From contig JAJQJQ010000048.1 of the NCBI GenBank assembly GCA_028622995.1, positions 496,001 to 560,000 on the forward strand: a stretch of 64,000 nt of DNA, written 5' to 3'. Below, piece after piece: positions 41,641-53,827 of this stretch (positions are counted from its first letter, which is position 1; each line of letters opens with the position of its first letter). Below the pieces are notes generated by a model that worked only from the letters and a program-made list of their open reading frames with translations, made no database searches and was not told the DNA's origin. The position numbers were made by a program, and so were the translations under genes. The DNA comes from Panagrolaimus kolymaensis (taxonomy: Eukaryota; Nematoda; Chromadorea; Rhabditida; Panagrolaimidae).

Positions 41641-44003
41641 GGATTGAAGTAAATGGAATTCAATTTATTATATTTTTCAAACAATCAATTCTAACAAAAA
41701 AAAAGAACAAAAAGATGTTAGAAAAAAATCAGCACTTTCTTTTTAGCCATTTTTTTCTTCCGTTTACTTTTTTTTTGCCTTTTTTGGAATAAACAGAAAT
41801 TTTATGCAAGCAGGTTGATTGGATTGATTTGAAAAATAATTTTTTAAATCTTAAACGTATTTATTTCAAAAATTGTGTTTATTATTTTAAATGCTCTCAT
41901 ACTGTTATTGAAATTGAAAAAAATTTTGATTTATGCTTTGAAAAGATAATCCAATTTTGGATTAACGAATCTCATGGCATGATTTAAAAAACTCATTGAT
42001 TGTGTGTTACTTTATTCATTTTTTCTTTCAAATAAAAAATTTTGCATTCGGTGCATTTAAATCTAGCAATTTTTAAACAAAAACTAAAAAATAAAATAAA
42101 TAAAATATTAAAAAAAATAGCTTTAAAAAAAGTTTCAAAAGTAATAATCGCTTTCAACCAACCAACGCGACACTTTTTTTTTAACAAGAATAAAACATTT
42201 TTAAAAGCGCGAATTAATGTTTTCATTTTTTAGATACGCTTTGAAATCGAACTAAAATGAGCACCGACCCACTTTCTTTTGGAGTGAATAAATACGCGTT
42301 TGCATCCTTCGTTCCAAGGGAAAATGTTTTGACAGCACGTTATGTTTTAATGTAAAGAATAGATTTTTTCGAGATTGTTTTTGAATTTATTATTATTGAT
42401 TGTTCGACTCCACCATTTCACTCCAAAAACAAAGAAGAAGAAAGCGAATAAAACGAGCAAAGTAAATTTCTTTAAAATCAATAAAATGTTATTATTCTTG
42501 AATTTTTTCCAAAAAATAAAATCAAAAACGATCTTGTCATTTACTGTCTTCAAACCGTGTTTTGTTAATTATGTCAACAAAAAAAAAAGAAATTTTAATG
42601 TAAATATTCAAACCTTTTATAGTTTTTTCCTTCTTTGATGAAATTCTCCAAAATTTAATTTTTTACTTTTTTTTAATATTGAGCGGACCACCAGAATCTC
42701 CTCTGTGGGAAATCAGTTAAGGTGGGTTATTTTGAAAAAGAAATTTTAATTTTAATATTTTATCAGGGTTCTTAGCTTAATACACAACTTATGTATTTTA
42801 TGAGCCATTTTATAAACATTAAATCCTTCTATTTTTTGTTAGGAATAATAAAAAATGCATTTCCTTGTTAGATAATAAAAAAATATCAAAGAAAATAAAA
42901 TATTCAAAAGTTGGTAAAAAAGTAAATTGCAACAAAAATTTCCTTTGTTGATAACATGAAAAATTGTCCACGTCCGTTTATTTTTTTGTCTGTCCTCAAA
43001 AAAAGCTGCACTTGCTTATTTCTTTTTCCATTTTTCAAACCCAACAAACAAGCAAAGTTATCTCTCTCATTTTTTTGTGTCAATGTTGAGTGTTGTGTCT
43101 GTTCTTAGTGTCGGACACACAGCTAATAACTGCCTTTTTTTCTTCACGTCGCAGCTTCTTTTTTTTGCTTTTTGAATATTTTTTAATTTTCTTTGTTTTT
43201 TGAATTGAAAGTTTATTACGTTTTAAAAATCCATTTTGAGATTAATATGCTTATGCGTGTGTTTTTTGAGCAACAAAAGTGTAAAATTGTATCAATAAAA
43301 AAAGTAAATCAGAGTGACAAAAACTCTTAATTTAAAAATGGGGGTACGATGGCTATGCCTATGTCATATTAATAAAACAAATATTCAACTTGAAGTAATA
43401 GATTAAACATTTTAAGAAAGAAAAGCTGAAAAAATTGACATAAAAAATCCACCTCAAAACATGAAAGTAATAATATTATTTTTTAGTATACTTAAAATTT
43501 CCATCTCAAAATAGTTGCGAAATAAGAAAGAAAGAAATAAACTTAAAATATCAAAAATTTAATAAAGAAAGTTTCAAAACAAAAGCATAAAAATAAATCA
43601 AAGACAAGGTTTATAGCTTTTTGTTTTTTACTTTTTAGCTTTGTGCTTGCTTTCCTCCTACAAAAAAGGGTATCAAAGAAAAAATGCCACATTGTTTTTA
43701 GGTTTTCAATGAGCTGTTTAAAGTGTTTAATGGAAAAAGATTTTAATAATAGGGCATATAAATAACGAAAAAATCTTTTTCATTTCAATGCTGCACAATT
43801 TTTTTCTTTCAAATATCCGTCAATAGTTTTAATTGATTTTTTATGAGAGAAAAAGAAAAAAGTTAAACCAATATAAGTGAAAGATCATTCCTAACAAACG
43901 CGTAATATTTTGGCCCATGGAAAAAGTTGATAAGTTTTTAATCAATCAAAGCATTTTATTTAACACATTAAACAAAGTTTGTAAAAGAAAACAAAAAAGA
44001 AGA
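41641..44003. other. Intergenic region with repeated AT-rich modules
   Basis: No gene was found. A third copy of the promoter block is present at about 42365-42460 (GAGATTGTTTTTGAATTTATT, ATTATTGATTGTTCGACTCC, then TTTCACTCCAAAAAC in place of the E2F-type box). Around 42880-43120 and 43540-43700 there are modules of the kind AAATATTAAAA/AAATATTCAAAA followed by T-rich sequence that also recur near 50.8, 51.5, 57.8, 58.7 and 59.4 kb. Confidence 0.4.
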
Positions 44004-45067
44004 TTAACGACGTCGATGTTGATTAGAAAACCATTCATTCATTAATTTGAGAGTTTTGTTATCATCATGTTTTTGAGCAATTCCAAGAAGATCGTAAAAA
44101 TTCCCAAAAGTTAAGCTGTAAATAAATGGTAGACGAGTAAATTCCTAAAAAAAAGGGATGAGACAAGAAATAGGTAAAAAAGTAAAAAGAAACCATAAAA
44201 CTTTGGCACATATATTTTCTTGCGATTTCATATAGTTGAAATTCATATCCAATAGTATTTTTAACTAAATCAGTTTGAAAAAATTCAATCATCTTTTTGA
44301 CGATTTCAAAACCATAGTCGTTGATAGTCATTCGGTTTTCTTGCCCTTCTTTAAAATAGTTTGTTGACAGCATGGTTTCAAAGACAGGAGAGCGAGCTTG
44401 AATGATGATTTTCTTAATCTAAAAATGGAAAATATAAACAACGAAAGAGCAATAAAAGCATACCTTGAATTCTTTTCCTTGGCATTCAATAATAAAGTCT
44501 TCGTTGTATTCTTCATCAATAAATGCTAACAAAATCTCTTTGGAACAATCTTGAATGGAATGAATTTCATCGCCAAATGCAAAAGTTTCTCCTTGAATTG
44601 AAGCCAAATGTTGCCGTAAATCATCCACAAGAGTCTTTGAACCATAATAAAAGTTGTTTGAAATATGAGCAGTGAAATCAAATTCTCTTTTAGTACTAGG
44701 ATGAGCTAAAAAGGAAGAGAAATTCATGAATAAATAAAAGATAAACATACAAACATCTTCATAAAATTTCCATTTATTATCGTGCCAATATTCTAAAGTT
44801 ACTATTGTAGAAAGTAAATGTTTAATCAAGAGAAATTGAATTTTGCTAGGTTCATTTTTGATTGGATCATGCAAAACAAATTCAGGACTTAGAAAAAGGA
44901 AATTGAATGAAAGGCGATGAAAATTTCCTATTTTCCATTTGACATTAGTAAGAAATACTCCCTGAAAAGTGAATAAATGAATTATAAAAAGAAAGAATAA
45001 AAGTTACATTTTCCATTGAACAAGGTAAAAGGCTCAAAGTTCCGACTGAGTTAGAATTGTGATACAT
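44004..45067 (-). CDS. BTB-domain protein, paralogue A
   Basis: Five minus-strand exons (45067-45008, 44961-44751, 44705-44464, 44418-44194, 44144-44004) give 292 residues. The short first exon (MYHNSNSVGTLSLLPCSMEN) is followed by a MATH-like region (GVFLTNVKWKIGNF, VLHDPIKNEPSKIQFLL, LEYWHDNKWKFYED, HISNNFYYGSKTLVDDLRQH). The BTB/POZ domain starts near residue 160: NEDFIIECQGKEFKIKKIII, ARSPVFETMLSTNYFKEG, NRMTINDY, KKMIEFFQTDLV, YEIARKYMCQSFM. The exon pattern is the same in all five paralogues of the window (exon 4 is always 225 nt). Expected partner is Cullin-3; function is inferred from the domain. Confidence 0.82.
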
Positions 45068-45812
45068 TGTACAAAGATAGCGATGAAGAATCTGAAAAGA
45101 GAATTGTGTTCAAATTTTTTTGTTATATTTTCACGATACAAAAAATAACATTTTGGATTTATAGCACAAAAAGAAAGTACTTTTGTATTTTCTGTAGGTT
45201 GAACAAAACGCGGAATAAAAAATAATTTGTAGTTGCTAACAATCAACAACGTTAAACTTTACTGAACAAAAAATATATAACGGAGAAAAGGGTTGCAAAC
45301 AATAAACTCTCTCGAGCTATGATACCGAGTAAAGACAGATAACTTTGATATCCAAAAACATTGATAAAGTTACGTTTGAAAAAGCAAATTGTATTAAATA
45401 GAAACATGTGTACAAATGTAAACAAAAAACATCAAAATTCTCACTTTTTTACTTGCCCATAGGTATGATAAAACAAATGCTGGTCACTTTAAAAATTTGC
45501 ATGGCTTATAACATAAAAACGCATATTATCATCATACCCATGTGGAACTTGGCTTAGTTTAACTTAGCTTCAGTAAATGAAAAAAAAGCGGTGATAATTA
45601 TCCATGTTCACATTGGTGATATAAGTTAATTAACTGTTATACATAGAAAGTTCTAAGAATTGGATCTAAAGGTTTTTGTAGAGGAAATTTAATCAAAGCG
45701 TTTTATGTACAAAACAAAAAGTTGCAAAACATCAAAAAAAGAAGTACAATAAAAGGTAAAACAAAACATAAAGAAAACGAAAGAATAATTAGACAACACA
45801 AAAAAAATAAGT
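45068..45812. other. Spacer between BTB paralogues A and B
   Basis: No gene was recognised. The part 45700-45812 is the 3' flank of paralogue B and matches (in reverse) the 3' flank of paralogue C: on the coding strand both contain TTTTACCTTTTATTGTACTT followed by a TTGCA segment. Confidence 0.4.
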
Positions 45813-46907
45813 TTAAAGACGACGTTGATGATTTTTTGAATACCATTCGTTCATCAATTCTTCAGTTTCTTTGTCATCATGTTGAAAAACAACTTTAAGA
45901 CGTTCTTGATAATTTTCAATGGTTAACTTTTGAATAAAAAGTAGACGAGTGAATTCCTTAAAAAGATGAGATAAGAAATAAGTAAGAAAAGTGAAAGAAA
46001 CATACCATAAAGCTTTCGCTCATATATTTTCGAGCGATTTCATAAAGTTCAACTTCAAATTCAGTAGTATCTCGAACAAAATCAGTTTCAAAGAATTCAA
46101 TCATATTTTTAACAACTTCAGAATCATAGTCGGTGATAATCATGCGATTGTCACGTCCTTCAGTATAAAAGTTGCTTGAAAGCATAGCATTGAAGACAGG
46201 AGAACGAGCTTGAAGAAAGATTTTCTTAATCTAAAAACAGAGAAAAATATAAACGATGAAAGATGAATAAAAGCATACCTTTAATTCTTGACCGCCACAT
46301 TCAATGACAAAATCTTCGCTGTATTCTTCATCAATAAAAGCTAACAAAGTTTCTTTGGAACATTCTTGAGTTGAATGAGTTTCGCAACCAAAGGCAATAG
46401 TTTCTCCATGAATAGCAACCAAGAAATGTCGTAAATCATCCATAAGAGTTTTTGACGCATAATAAATGTTATTTCGGAGACCAACAGTAAATTCAAAACC
46501 CATAAATCCAAAATTATAAGAAAAATCTAAAAAGCAAATCCAATAAATCCTGTATAAATAAAATAAGCATACCAACGGTTGAATGAGATTTCCATCGATT
46601 ATCTTCATAACATTCAATTCTTCCTTTCTCTGATTTTGGCTGTCTTTTAAAACGAAGTTTAATTTTGGTTGGTTCATTCTTGATTGGATCATTCAAAACA
46701 AGTTCAGGGCTTACATAAAATGGATTATACATACTGGCGATTGCAATTGTATTTCTCCATTTGACATTGGTGACAAACAATCCCTGAAAATGAAAGAATA
46801 AATGAATTGTAAAAAAGAATAAGAAGAAAACCCACATTTTCCATTGTACAGGGTAAAAGTTCCAAAGTATTGATAGGATCAAAGAAAGATTCCGAAATGT
46901 CAGACAT
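45813..46907 (-). CDS. BTB-domain protein, paralogue B
   Basis: Five exons (46907-46836, 46783-46573, 46526-46279, 46230-46006, 45956-45813) give 299 residues. It starts MSDISESFFDPINTLELLPC and has GLFVTNVKWRNTIAIASMY, LVLNDPIKNEPTKIKLRFKR, then a divergent middle (CYEDNRWKSHSTV, GFEFTVGLRNNIYYASKTLM). The BTB domain reads SEDFVIECGGQELKIKKIFL, ARSPVFNAMLSSNFYTEG, NRMIITDYDSEVVKNMIEFF, YEIARKYMSESFM. The tail is HDDKETEELMNEWYSKNHQRRL. The middle segment is the least conserved part in the family, as expected for the variable substrate-binding side. Confidence 0.82.
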
Positions 46908-48162
46908 TGTTTAACGAAAGCAATAAAGGATCTGAAAAAAAAAATGTATAATAAATAAACCATGAATTTTCGAACGATAATGGAAAACAAATTTTTGTGC
47001 AATAAAAACTACATGCATGCTCGGTAATTAACATGAAATACGGAATAATAATTACTTGAAACTATGAAACAATATTGGTAGTCAAAACAAATTTATACAA
47101 AAAAATCAACAAATGAGAAAGTTTGCAAACAAACCAAGTTAGTAAGCATTATTTACGCGGCAATACAGATTTTCGCTATGAGATCGATACACATTTTAAA
47201 ACAAATGTATACATTAAGTATTCAAGATTGCACCTTTTTTGTATTTTCCATAGCTTTCATAATATTTATTATAAAGTTTAAACCTGGGTATGATAAAAGA
47301 AATTTTAAACTTCATCAGCGACTATGCAAGTCGGTAAAGTTAAGTCTGCAGCATTCCCGGGTTATATCCGATTGAATGCAACAATCAAAAATTAATTTTA
47401 TGTGAAAAGAAGAAGAATGTTTTAAAAGGCCTATTTTAAATCAAAATTCGCTCTTGAATAAATATTAAATTAGCATTATTTTCTACAGTTTTTTAGCACA
47501 TTTATTTTTAGTTTAAAAAAAACATTGTAAAAAAAGAGCTAAAGTGGTGATTACCAAAATCTTTAATACAAATATAATTCGATTCAAAAATATATTTATA
47601 TAACAAAAAATTCAGATGGTGTTAGAATATTTCGTCTTAAACCTCCTCCACCACCACGATGGCCACCTCACTCGATGGTAGTGCCATAACTTCGAACTGA
47701 AGCAACATCATCTCCACCACTAGCGGCGGTCCCTGCAAAACTATAACGAATAATGTGACGCATTTTTGCTTTTCCCTTTTTTCGTCTAATCAAATTGCAT
47801 CTATCTTTTTTGGTGATGAATATATGAACTATCCATTCCACGGATTACCTTTATTGCTTTCATAAAATATAAAAAATTTGTGATGGTCGTAATAAGGCTA
47901 AATATCTTAAAATCATCAAAAATGATGCGATTGATCGCAGCGAGCTATGAATCAGCAAATTTCTTAAAAGATTTGTTTTTTTCTGTTTTTTATCGGCAAT
48001 GTTAAAAAAAAAATAGAAATCGTGTGAGCTGCTGAACTGTGTCTGCTGACACCCGATCAATAAACAAAATAAAACAAAAAACATATAAAAAAAGCAATGG
48101 ATTCATTTTTTTCTTTTTTTTTAGTCAATTTGAAAACTGCGATTTAATTTTTGTTTGAAAAT
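46908..48162. other. Intergenic region with a glycine-rich remnant
   Basis: On the minus strand, 47763-47596, the frame MRHIIRYSFAGTAASGGDD, VASVRSYGTTIE, TGA, GGHRGGGGGLRRNILTPSE resembles the end of a glycine-rich (RGG-type) protein interrupted by one stop. An AG acceptor (TTTTGCAG) just before GTAASGG would make it a last exon. No partner exon was found. The rest of the interval holds no gene. Confidence 0.3.
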
Positions 48163-50100
48163 ATGAAATTATTCAGAAACTTTTATTTTTATTTAAGAAA
48201 AAAGTTGTCACGTAATCGAACAACAACCATTCCTCCGCCAAATTATTCTTTTCGATTTCCTCGTCAACAAAACTTTTCCCTTCCAACTCCGGTGATTCGC
48301 CATTTAATAGAAAATTGCGATTCCGCAGAACTTTTTCAAAACATCCAAAAAAGCTGCAAATATTTTTTAATGAAAAAGAAAGTAATTATTGTTAATGCAG
48401 TTGTTTTTTGTAGCCCCGAAAAATTTGATTATGAATTAATCAGGGAAAATAATATAAATCTTCAAGAACCTCAAAATATATTTCATTATTGGTTAATCAA
48501 CAAGTTATCAATTCGTGATATTGATTCTTCTTCTGGAGTTAAACCAATCTTTATTTTTACTTATATCAAAGAAAATTTGCAACATTTTTTTCGAATTAAA
48601 ATTCTGATTATTCTAATTCCAAAAAAAGTTTCTTATTTTCGACAGAATTTTGTTGATTTTTACATTTTCTTAGTATACTAATTAATTTTTTCTATAATAA
48701 AAGAAAGATTAGAAAAAACACATTTGAGTAGGGATGGGCAGCGGTTTTTTCAAAATCGATTGAATTTTTTGATTTTTGTCTCAAAAGATACGTTAGCTCA
48801 ATTCAAATAACATTTGAATTAACGAAAAAATGAAAGCTAATTAAAATACGTACAAAAAATGTGAAAGTAATTTCTAAAAATCTCATTTTTTTCGTCGAGA
48901 GGACAATCTGTATTTCTTCGTTTTTGCTTTGCAAAAGAGTTTTTTTTGCTTGCAAAAGAGCTTGATCAAAGGATTTGCTATTTGACTTCTAATGCCAAAT
49001 GTGTTTTTCTATCAAAAAAGCATTTTTTCTAAGATTTTATACGTTACTAAAATCGTTTTTCTTTAAAATGAATGGGATCGGGAAGTTCCGGGAAGCTGTT
49101 ATTTTTTCTATATATATAAAATTAAATTCTCTTCCCGATGGTATAAGTAACTTGTTGGAAGGAGGCGGTAGTTGGGGTCAACGAGCCAAAAAACTAGTTT
49201 GAAGCTATTATCGAATAAGAGTCCATTATAAAAATTACATATTTGGAATCTACGTAAAAAATTACATCTAAAAAGTTATGATAGGATTCGAACCCAAAAA
49301 AATTTTTGATTTTGCCTTTTATGATGACGCTGACGAAAAAAAAGACGGGGAACACTAAGGTTTTTGAAGGGCTTGCCCATCCCTACATTTGAGCGAATTT
49401 TTTACAACACGTTTTTGGTTTTCTGCAAAATCCATCGATTAATGATGCAAATTTTCTTTGTTGTTTGCTTTATTTAACTTTTTCAAGCTTTTAAAAAGTT
49501 TCAAACTAGAAAATTTTTAAAAGCAAAAACCTTCGAATTAAAAAACAAAATTCTTTCAAAATCAAGTTGGTTTAGCTCCAGAATTATTATTCCCATGATA
49601 TTCTTCCAGCAGCATTAAATCCAATTTATCAATGTAATTTAAAAGCTTTGTTTATTGCTAATTCCAACTTGCTATTTACTGAATTATGCTTTTTATTAAA
49701 TGGAAAAGAAATTGAAATATTCAGTATTTCGGGATCAAACATAAGAAATTGCGATGGAACTCCTGCAACATTAGATAAAATTTTAGAAAAATGTCCTAAT
49801 CTCCTAAAGCTGTCTTATGATAATCGATGTGAAATTATTTCCTCCAAAACTTTCGAAAAATTGAATGAACTTAAATTTATTCAAAAATTAGAAATTTTTG
49901 AAATATTCTTTTCTCATTTTCTTGGTGAAATCGATGTAGAAATTGTTTGTCATTTTCTTGAAACCAATGTTTCTTCGTTAGCTGAAATACAATTTATTTT
50001 TGTGGCAAATAATTCTGAAGCTGATTTAAATAATGGAATTTCATTAATTCTTAATAATTTTGAAAATTATTTTCGCCGATTTCTTATAATCACTATTTAA
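48163..50100 (+). CDS. F-box-like family copy 10, subgroup 2, with MITE-bearing intron
   Basis: Two exons, 48163-48537 and 49582-50100, join in phase 0 and give 297 residues. The start is MKLFRNFYFYLRKKL; an upstream TTG was not used. Exon 1 carries SFRFPRQQNFSLPTPVIRHL, ENCDSAELFQNIQKSCKYF and YWLINKLSI; exon 2 starts NYYSHDILPAALNPIYQCNL and has CFLLNGKEIEIFSI, KILEKCPNLLKLSY, KTFEKLNELKF and VCHFLETN. The donor (GA|GTTAAA) is weak; the acceptor is GCTCCAG. The intron, 1044 bp, contains a 657-bp hAT-type MITE. All other family members here are intronless, so this may be a gained intron, or the gene may have been split by insertion and be inactive. Confidence 0.6.
48729..49385. mobile_element. 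hAT-type MITE inside F-box-like copy 10
   Basis: The 657-bp element starts TAGGGATGGGCA and ends TGCCCATCCCTA and is bracketed by the perfect 8-bp duplication CATTTGAG (48721-48728 and 49386-49393). This is the hAT superfamily pattern, but the terminal sequence differs from that of the 30317 element, so it is another family. No transposase frame is present. On the minus strand near 49285-49300 it has GGGTTCGAATCC, which resembles the B box/T-arm of tRNA; it may be coincidence. Confidence 0.85.
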
Positions 50101-52376
50101 ATTTTTATTTTTTCTTATATACTTTTTTTATCGGTACTTGCTCAAATACTTTGTGAATGTTAAACTTTTCACTCAACTTTAATAAATTCCATTTTTTTAA
50201 ATTATTTATAAAATTAAAAGTTGAAAACAAAAACATACATTGTTCGTAGACATGCCAATTTTTTTTCTCACGTTTCTGTTCCTTTTGAATATAAAATGTA
50301 TAAAAAAAATAAGACTTTACATACCGAAAAACTAAGTTAGACTCCATTTCATTCTCGTCATCCCAGCTTTGCTTAAAAAAAGGAGGGAAAAATATTGAAA
50401 GTGTGTTCGTCGCTTTTTTAGTTGCTTTGGATTTTCTTGTTTCTCATTTATTTTTGAAAAAAAACAAAGCTTGAAATTTTTTAAACGAATATTATTTTAT
50501 TTCTGAATTCAATTAATTTATTCGCGTGAAATGGATATTTATTTCGGGGCATATTAAAAATGTTTTGGCAGTTTTTTCCATCCATGAAACAGGATAGGAC
50601 AACAACATTTGGATACAGTTAATGTAAAGAGAGAAAAAAACCAATGAAAATCTTAATTTTTTTAGTTTCCAGTAAAAGAACTTTGTTTACAATAACATTT
50701 TCCATTTATTATTTAAAAACACTATTAATTTGGCGAAAAAACCTTTAAAAATATATAAGTTAAAATATTAAAAAAAGAGAAAGAAAAATAAAAAGTTTGT
50801 TCTGGATGAAGTTGCTGCAGCTCAACTGAAAGCTAATTTGTCTTTTTGTTTATTTTTTGTGTTAAAAAATGCACATCGCTGTTTCTCAAAAAAATGTCCC
50901 ATTTTCTTTGTTCTAATTTTTTTAAATCAAAAAGATGTTGTTTGCTCACGCTGGTTGTTTTTTTGCTTGCATTTTTTTCCAACAAAAAGCAGCGGCGATT
51001 GACTATAAAAAACATATTTTTCTTTTTTTTTGCCTATCTTATTTTTTATTATTCGACGTTTTTATATTTGAGTATATTTTTTATTGCGATAAAATAACAA
51101 ATTTAGAACTAAATAATTTTGCATATTTTGTTCACTATTCCTGGCACAATCTCCATTTTCCGACCCCTATTCATTTGAAATCATATTTTATAGTTACCGA
51201 ATCTTCAAATGCGCAATCAGAGAAGTCAGAAACTTCATTATTATCATCATTGTTTACCCGCGGGCGTGATACTATTTTTTGAATATTTTTATTGGATTCA
51301 ATTATCTTATTAGAAGTTAAACAAGTCGAGCTACAGATTTATCTTGGATTTTTGATAATATAACTATAGCTTCACAGCATGCAAATTTTTTTTCATTTTT
51401 TTTTTCAGCTTCAGAAATTTTAGCTAAAGTTAATGATCGTTGAATACTTGAAGCTTTGAGTGCTTGCACATTTTACTTATTTTATAAAAAGAATTAAAAA
51501 AGTGGAATAAAATATTTAAAAAAGGGAAAAGCAAATTGCAAAAAGAAAAGAAAAAATCAATAAACAAAACAGTGAAAATGGATATAAAAAAAATGAAAGA
51601 AAGAAAATGAAAGCCCTGCAATTCTCTTTTTAGAAATGGTAACTTTTTTAAGATACTTTCTTTAAATAAAAGAAATTTCAACTAAAAGGATTAGAAATGA
51701 CCTTTTTTTACGCGCAATCGCGAACCAATGATTTTTTTCTTTCCAACATTTCTGGTGTAAATTTTATTTTTATATAATACAAAAATAAAGAACAAAATAA
51801 ACCTAAAAGCTTGTTTTCGTTATAAAACTGATTATGCAAATCAAATCCACTATTTCTCTAATTTTATTATTTGCCATTGAATGGATTTCTCAATAATCTT
51901 ACATTTTTATTTTTATATCGGTAAAAGGCGATTAATTCGTGAATCATTTCTTGTTTTATTGATTTTTCTGCTCTTGAAGGATGATTCCCTTTTGCTTTTA
52001 TATCGCTGGTTTTTTAAAAACAATTCCAACTCAACCAATCTTTCTTTGTCGATAACGACGATGGTTTAATAAATCATTTTTATAACATTATGAACTAATA
52101 ATGAGAATACCAAAAACGAAAAATATGTATAAAAAATGAAAAATAAAAAGTTGCAAAAGCAATAAATTTAATGCTTTGACTAAAAAAACCCAGCCACAAT
52201 GCACAAAAGCGACTAAAAAAGAGAGTTTCTTTGGGTATAGCATAGGGAATATTTGTTTTTTTGTATTCAGTGTTTCTTTTTTAGGCAAAAAGAAATAAAC
52301 TAAAATATTGCAAACGTCAACAAAAAGATGAATACGCTGTAGTGTAATTAAAAACATTGGAAAAAACTGAACTACC
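50101..52376. other. Long intergenic region with diverged duplicated block
   Basis: No gene was recognised. The interval 50380-50960 aligns in order with 58870-59560: a G(C/T)GTTTG or GTGTTCG word then CTTTTTTAGTTGCTT, AGCTTGAAATT, CAGTTTTTTCC, a hydrophobic-looking T-rich stretch, and CCCATTTTCTTTGTTC against TCTCATTCTTTCTGTTC. These are diverged copies of one non-coding segment. Poly-T and poly-A runs dominate the rest. Confidence 0.4.
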
Positions 52377-52737
52377 AATCAGTACAATATTTAGGCTAAA
52401 AGCCAATAAAAGGTGGAAGTTGAGTAAGTCAATAAAAGCATGGAAATTAAAAAAGTGGATGTCAATAAAAGAAGTGAAATAGCTCAACTTCGCGGCGGAA
52501 ATAAGTGATACAGTAATTTAAATTTTTTTTCCAAACATTCGCATGATCGATATAAATTGTAAAAAATGTAAGTATAAAATAATGGTAATTATAACAAAAG
52601 AAAAAACTCTTATTTCCGCCGCGAAGTTGAGCTATTTCACTTCTTTTATTGACATCCACTTTTTTAATTTCCATGCTTTTATTGACTTACTCAACTTCCA
52701 CCTTTTATTGGCTTTTAGCCTAAATATTGTACTGATT
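52377..52737. repeat. Perfect inverted repeat, 129-bp arms
   Basis: Arms 52377-52505 and 52609-52737 are, by eye, perfect reverse complements with a 103-bp loop. Both arms hold three spaced CAATAAAAG words, and the inner end is a GCGGCGG segment unusual for this DNA. Zero mismatches over 129 bp means recent origin or active homogenisation. A transcript across it would form a 129-bp hairpin suited to Dicer. No target-site duplication was recognised. Confidence 0.85.
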
Positions 52738-53827
52738 TCCTTTCTTTTATTGATCTCGAAGAGATATATTCCAATAAGGTGGCATGTTAGATATAAATAA
52801 AAAAAAGTAGGCACAATGGGGATGTGTATTAATATTTTTACAAATATACAATTCTCAATGTAGATAACAGGAATCTTTAAAAAAACATTAGTCTACAAAA
52901 ACTACAATTTTTTGTTTATAAATTTTTATTCTAAATTTGCTTCTCTTTGATCTCACAAAATCCCAAAAAATTCAAAAAAATCAAGAAATAAAAAAAATTT
53001 CTTTTCAAAGAGACAAGCAGGCTTTTTCGCGCTAAGAAAAAAAAGGGGGACAGAAAACAAACAAACAAACGGACATATTTTTTTAGGACACATTTTTAGT
53101 CAAATCTCTAAATTTATAAAGTTTTTTTTCTGGATTTCTTTACAGATATTATCTATAGATGGGCACTAATAAGCTTACAAAATTTCAGCCATAGTTAATA
53201 AAAATAAAAACATGAAAAAGCTATTTGAAATAAAAAGAGATCTTGCGCTCAGTCAAGGCAAACTCAACTTGGGCCAGCGTTCGCGCTTCGCGCTCACGCT
53301 GGCCCCAAATATTTGCAACACACAATTTGATTTTTTGTTTTGTTTATTATTCATCTGAAAAGCAAAGCTTTCATCCTCATAGTTGGCCCTCCAACTCGCT
53401 TACAATTAGGAAAGAAAAAAAGTAGGTTGGTGGATCGACGGAAGTCCAAAAAAGCGACAATATTGTATTTGATAGTTTATTTACTAAAATTTTGTTTTCT
53501 AAACCCTTTGTAAAGAGAAGAAATGATATTTTTCTTGACATATTAGGTCTTGTAGCGAACAACTGCAATCGAGCGCAAACATTATTTGGGCTTCTTTTTT
53601 TTAAAACTTTTTTTCAATCGGATGTTTTGCTTTAGTTTTGTTGTGTTAAAAACGGCTGTTGTTTCTTAGTATTTATTTTTTATTTCGCGATTTATGAAAC
53701 ATACAATCAAAACAAATGTTTATCGCGCTTAAGATAGTTAAAAAAAATTTTACATAAAAAACAAAATAAAACATTGATTAATTATTTAACATTTTTTTTT
53801 CAGGTTCTTTATTGCTTTCGTTAAAAA
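52738..53827. other. Intergenic region with GC-rich hairpin
   Basis: No gene is seen. At 53271-53305 GGGCCAGCG and CGCTGGCCC form a stem around TTCGCGCTTCGCGCTCA, itself containing GCGC-TTC-GCGC. Slightly upstream, 53156-53166, AGATGGGCACT resembles the TIR of the 48729 MITE, so the interval may be a decayed transposon. The final 60 bp must hold the promoter of paralogue C. Confidence 0.4.

Noticed and set aside
49280..49305. tRNA gene on the minus strand in the MITE
   Set aside because: Only a T-arm/B-box-like word is present; no D-arm, anticodon arm or acceptor stem could be built.
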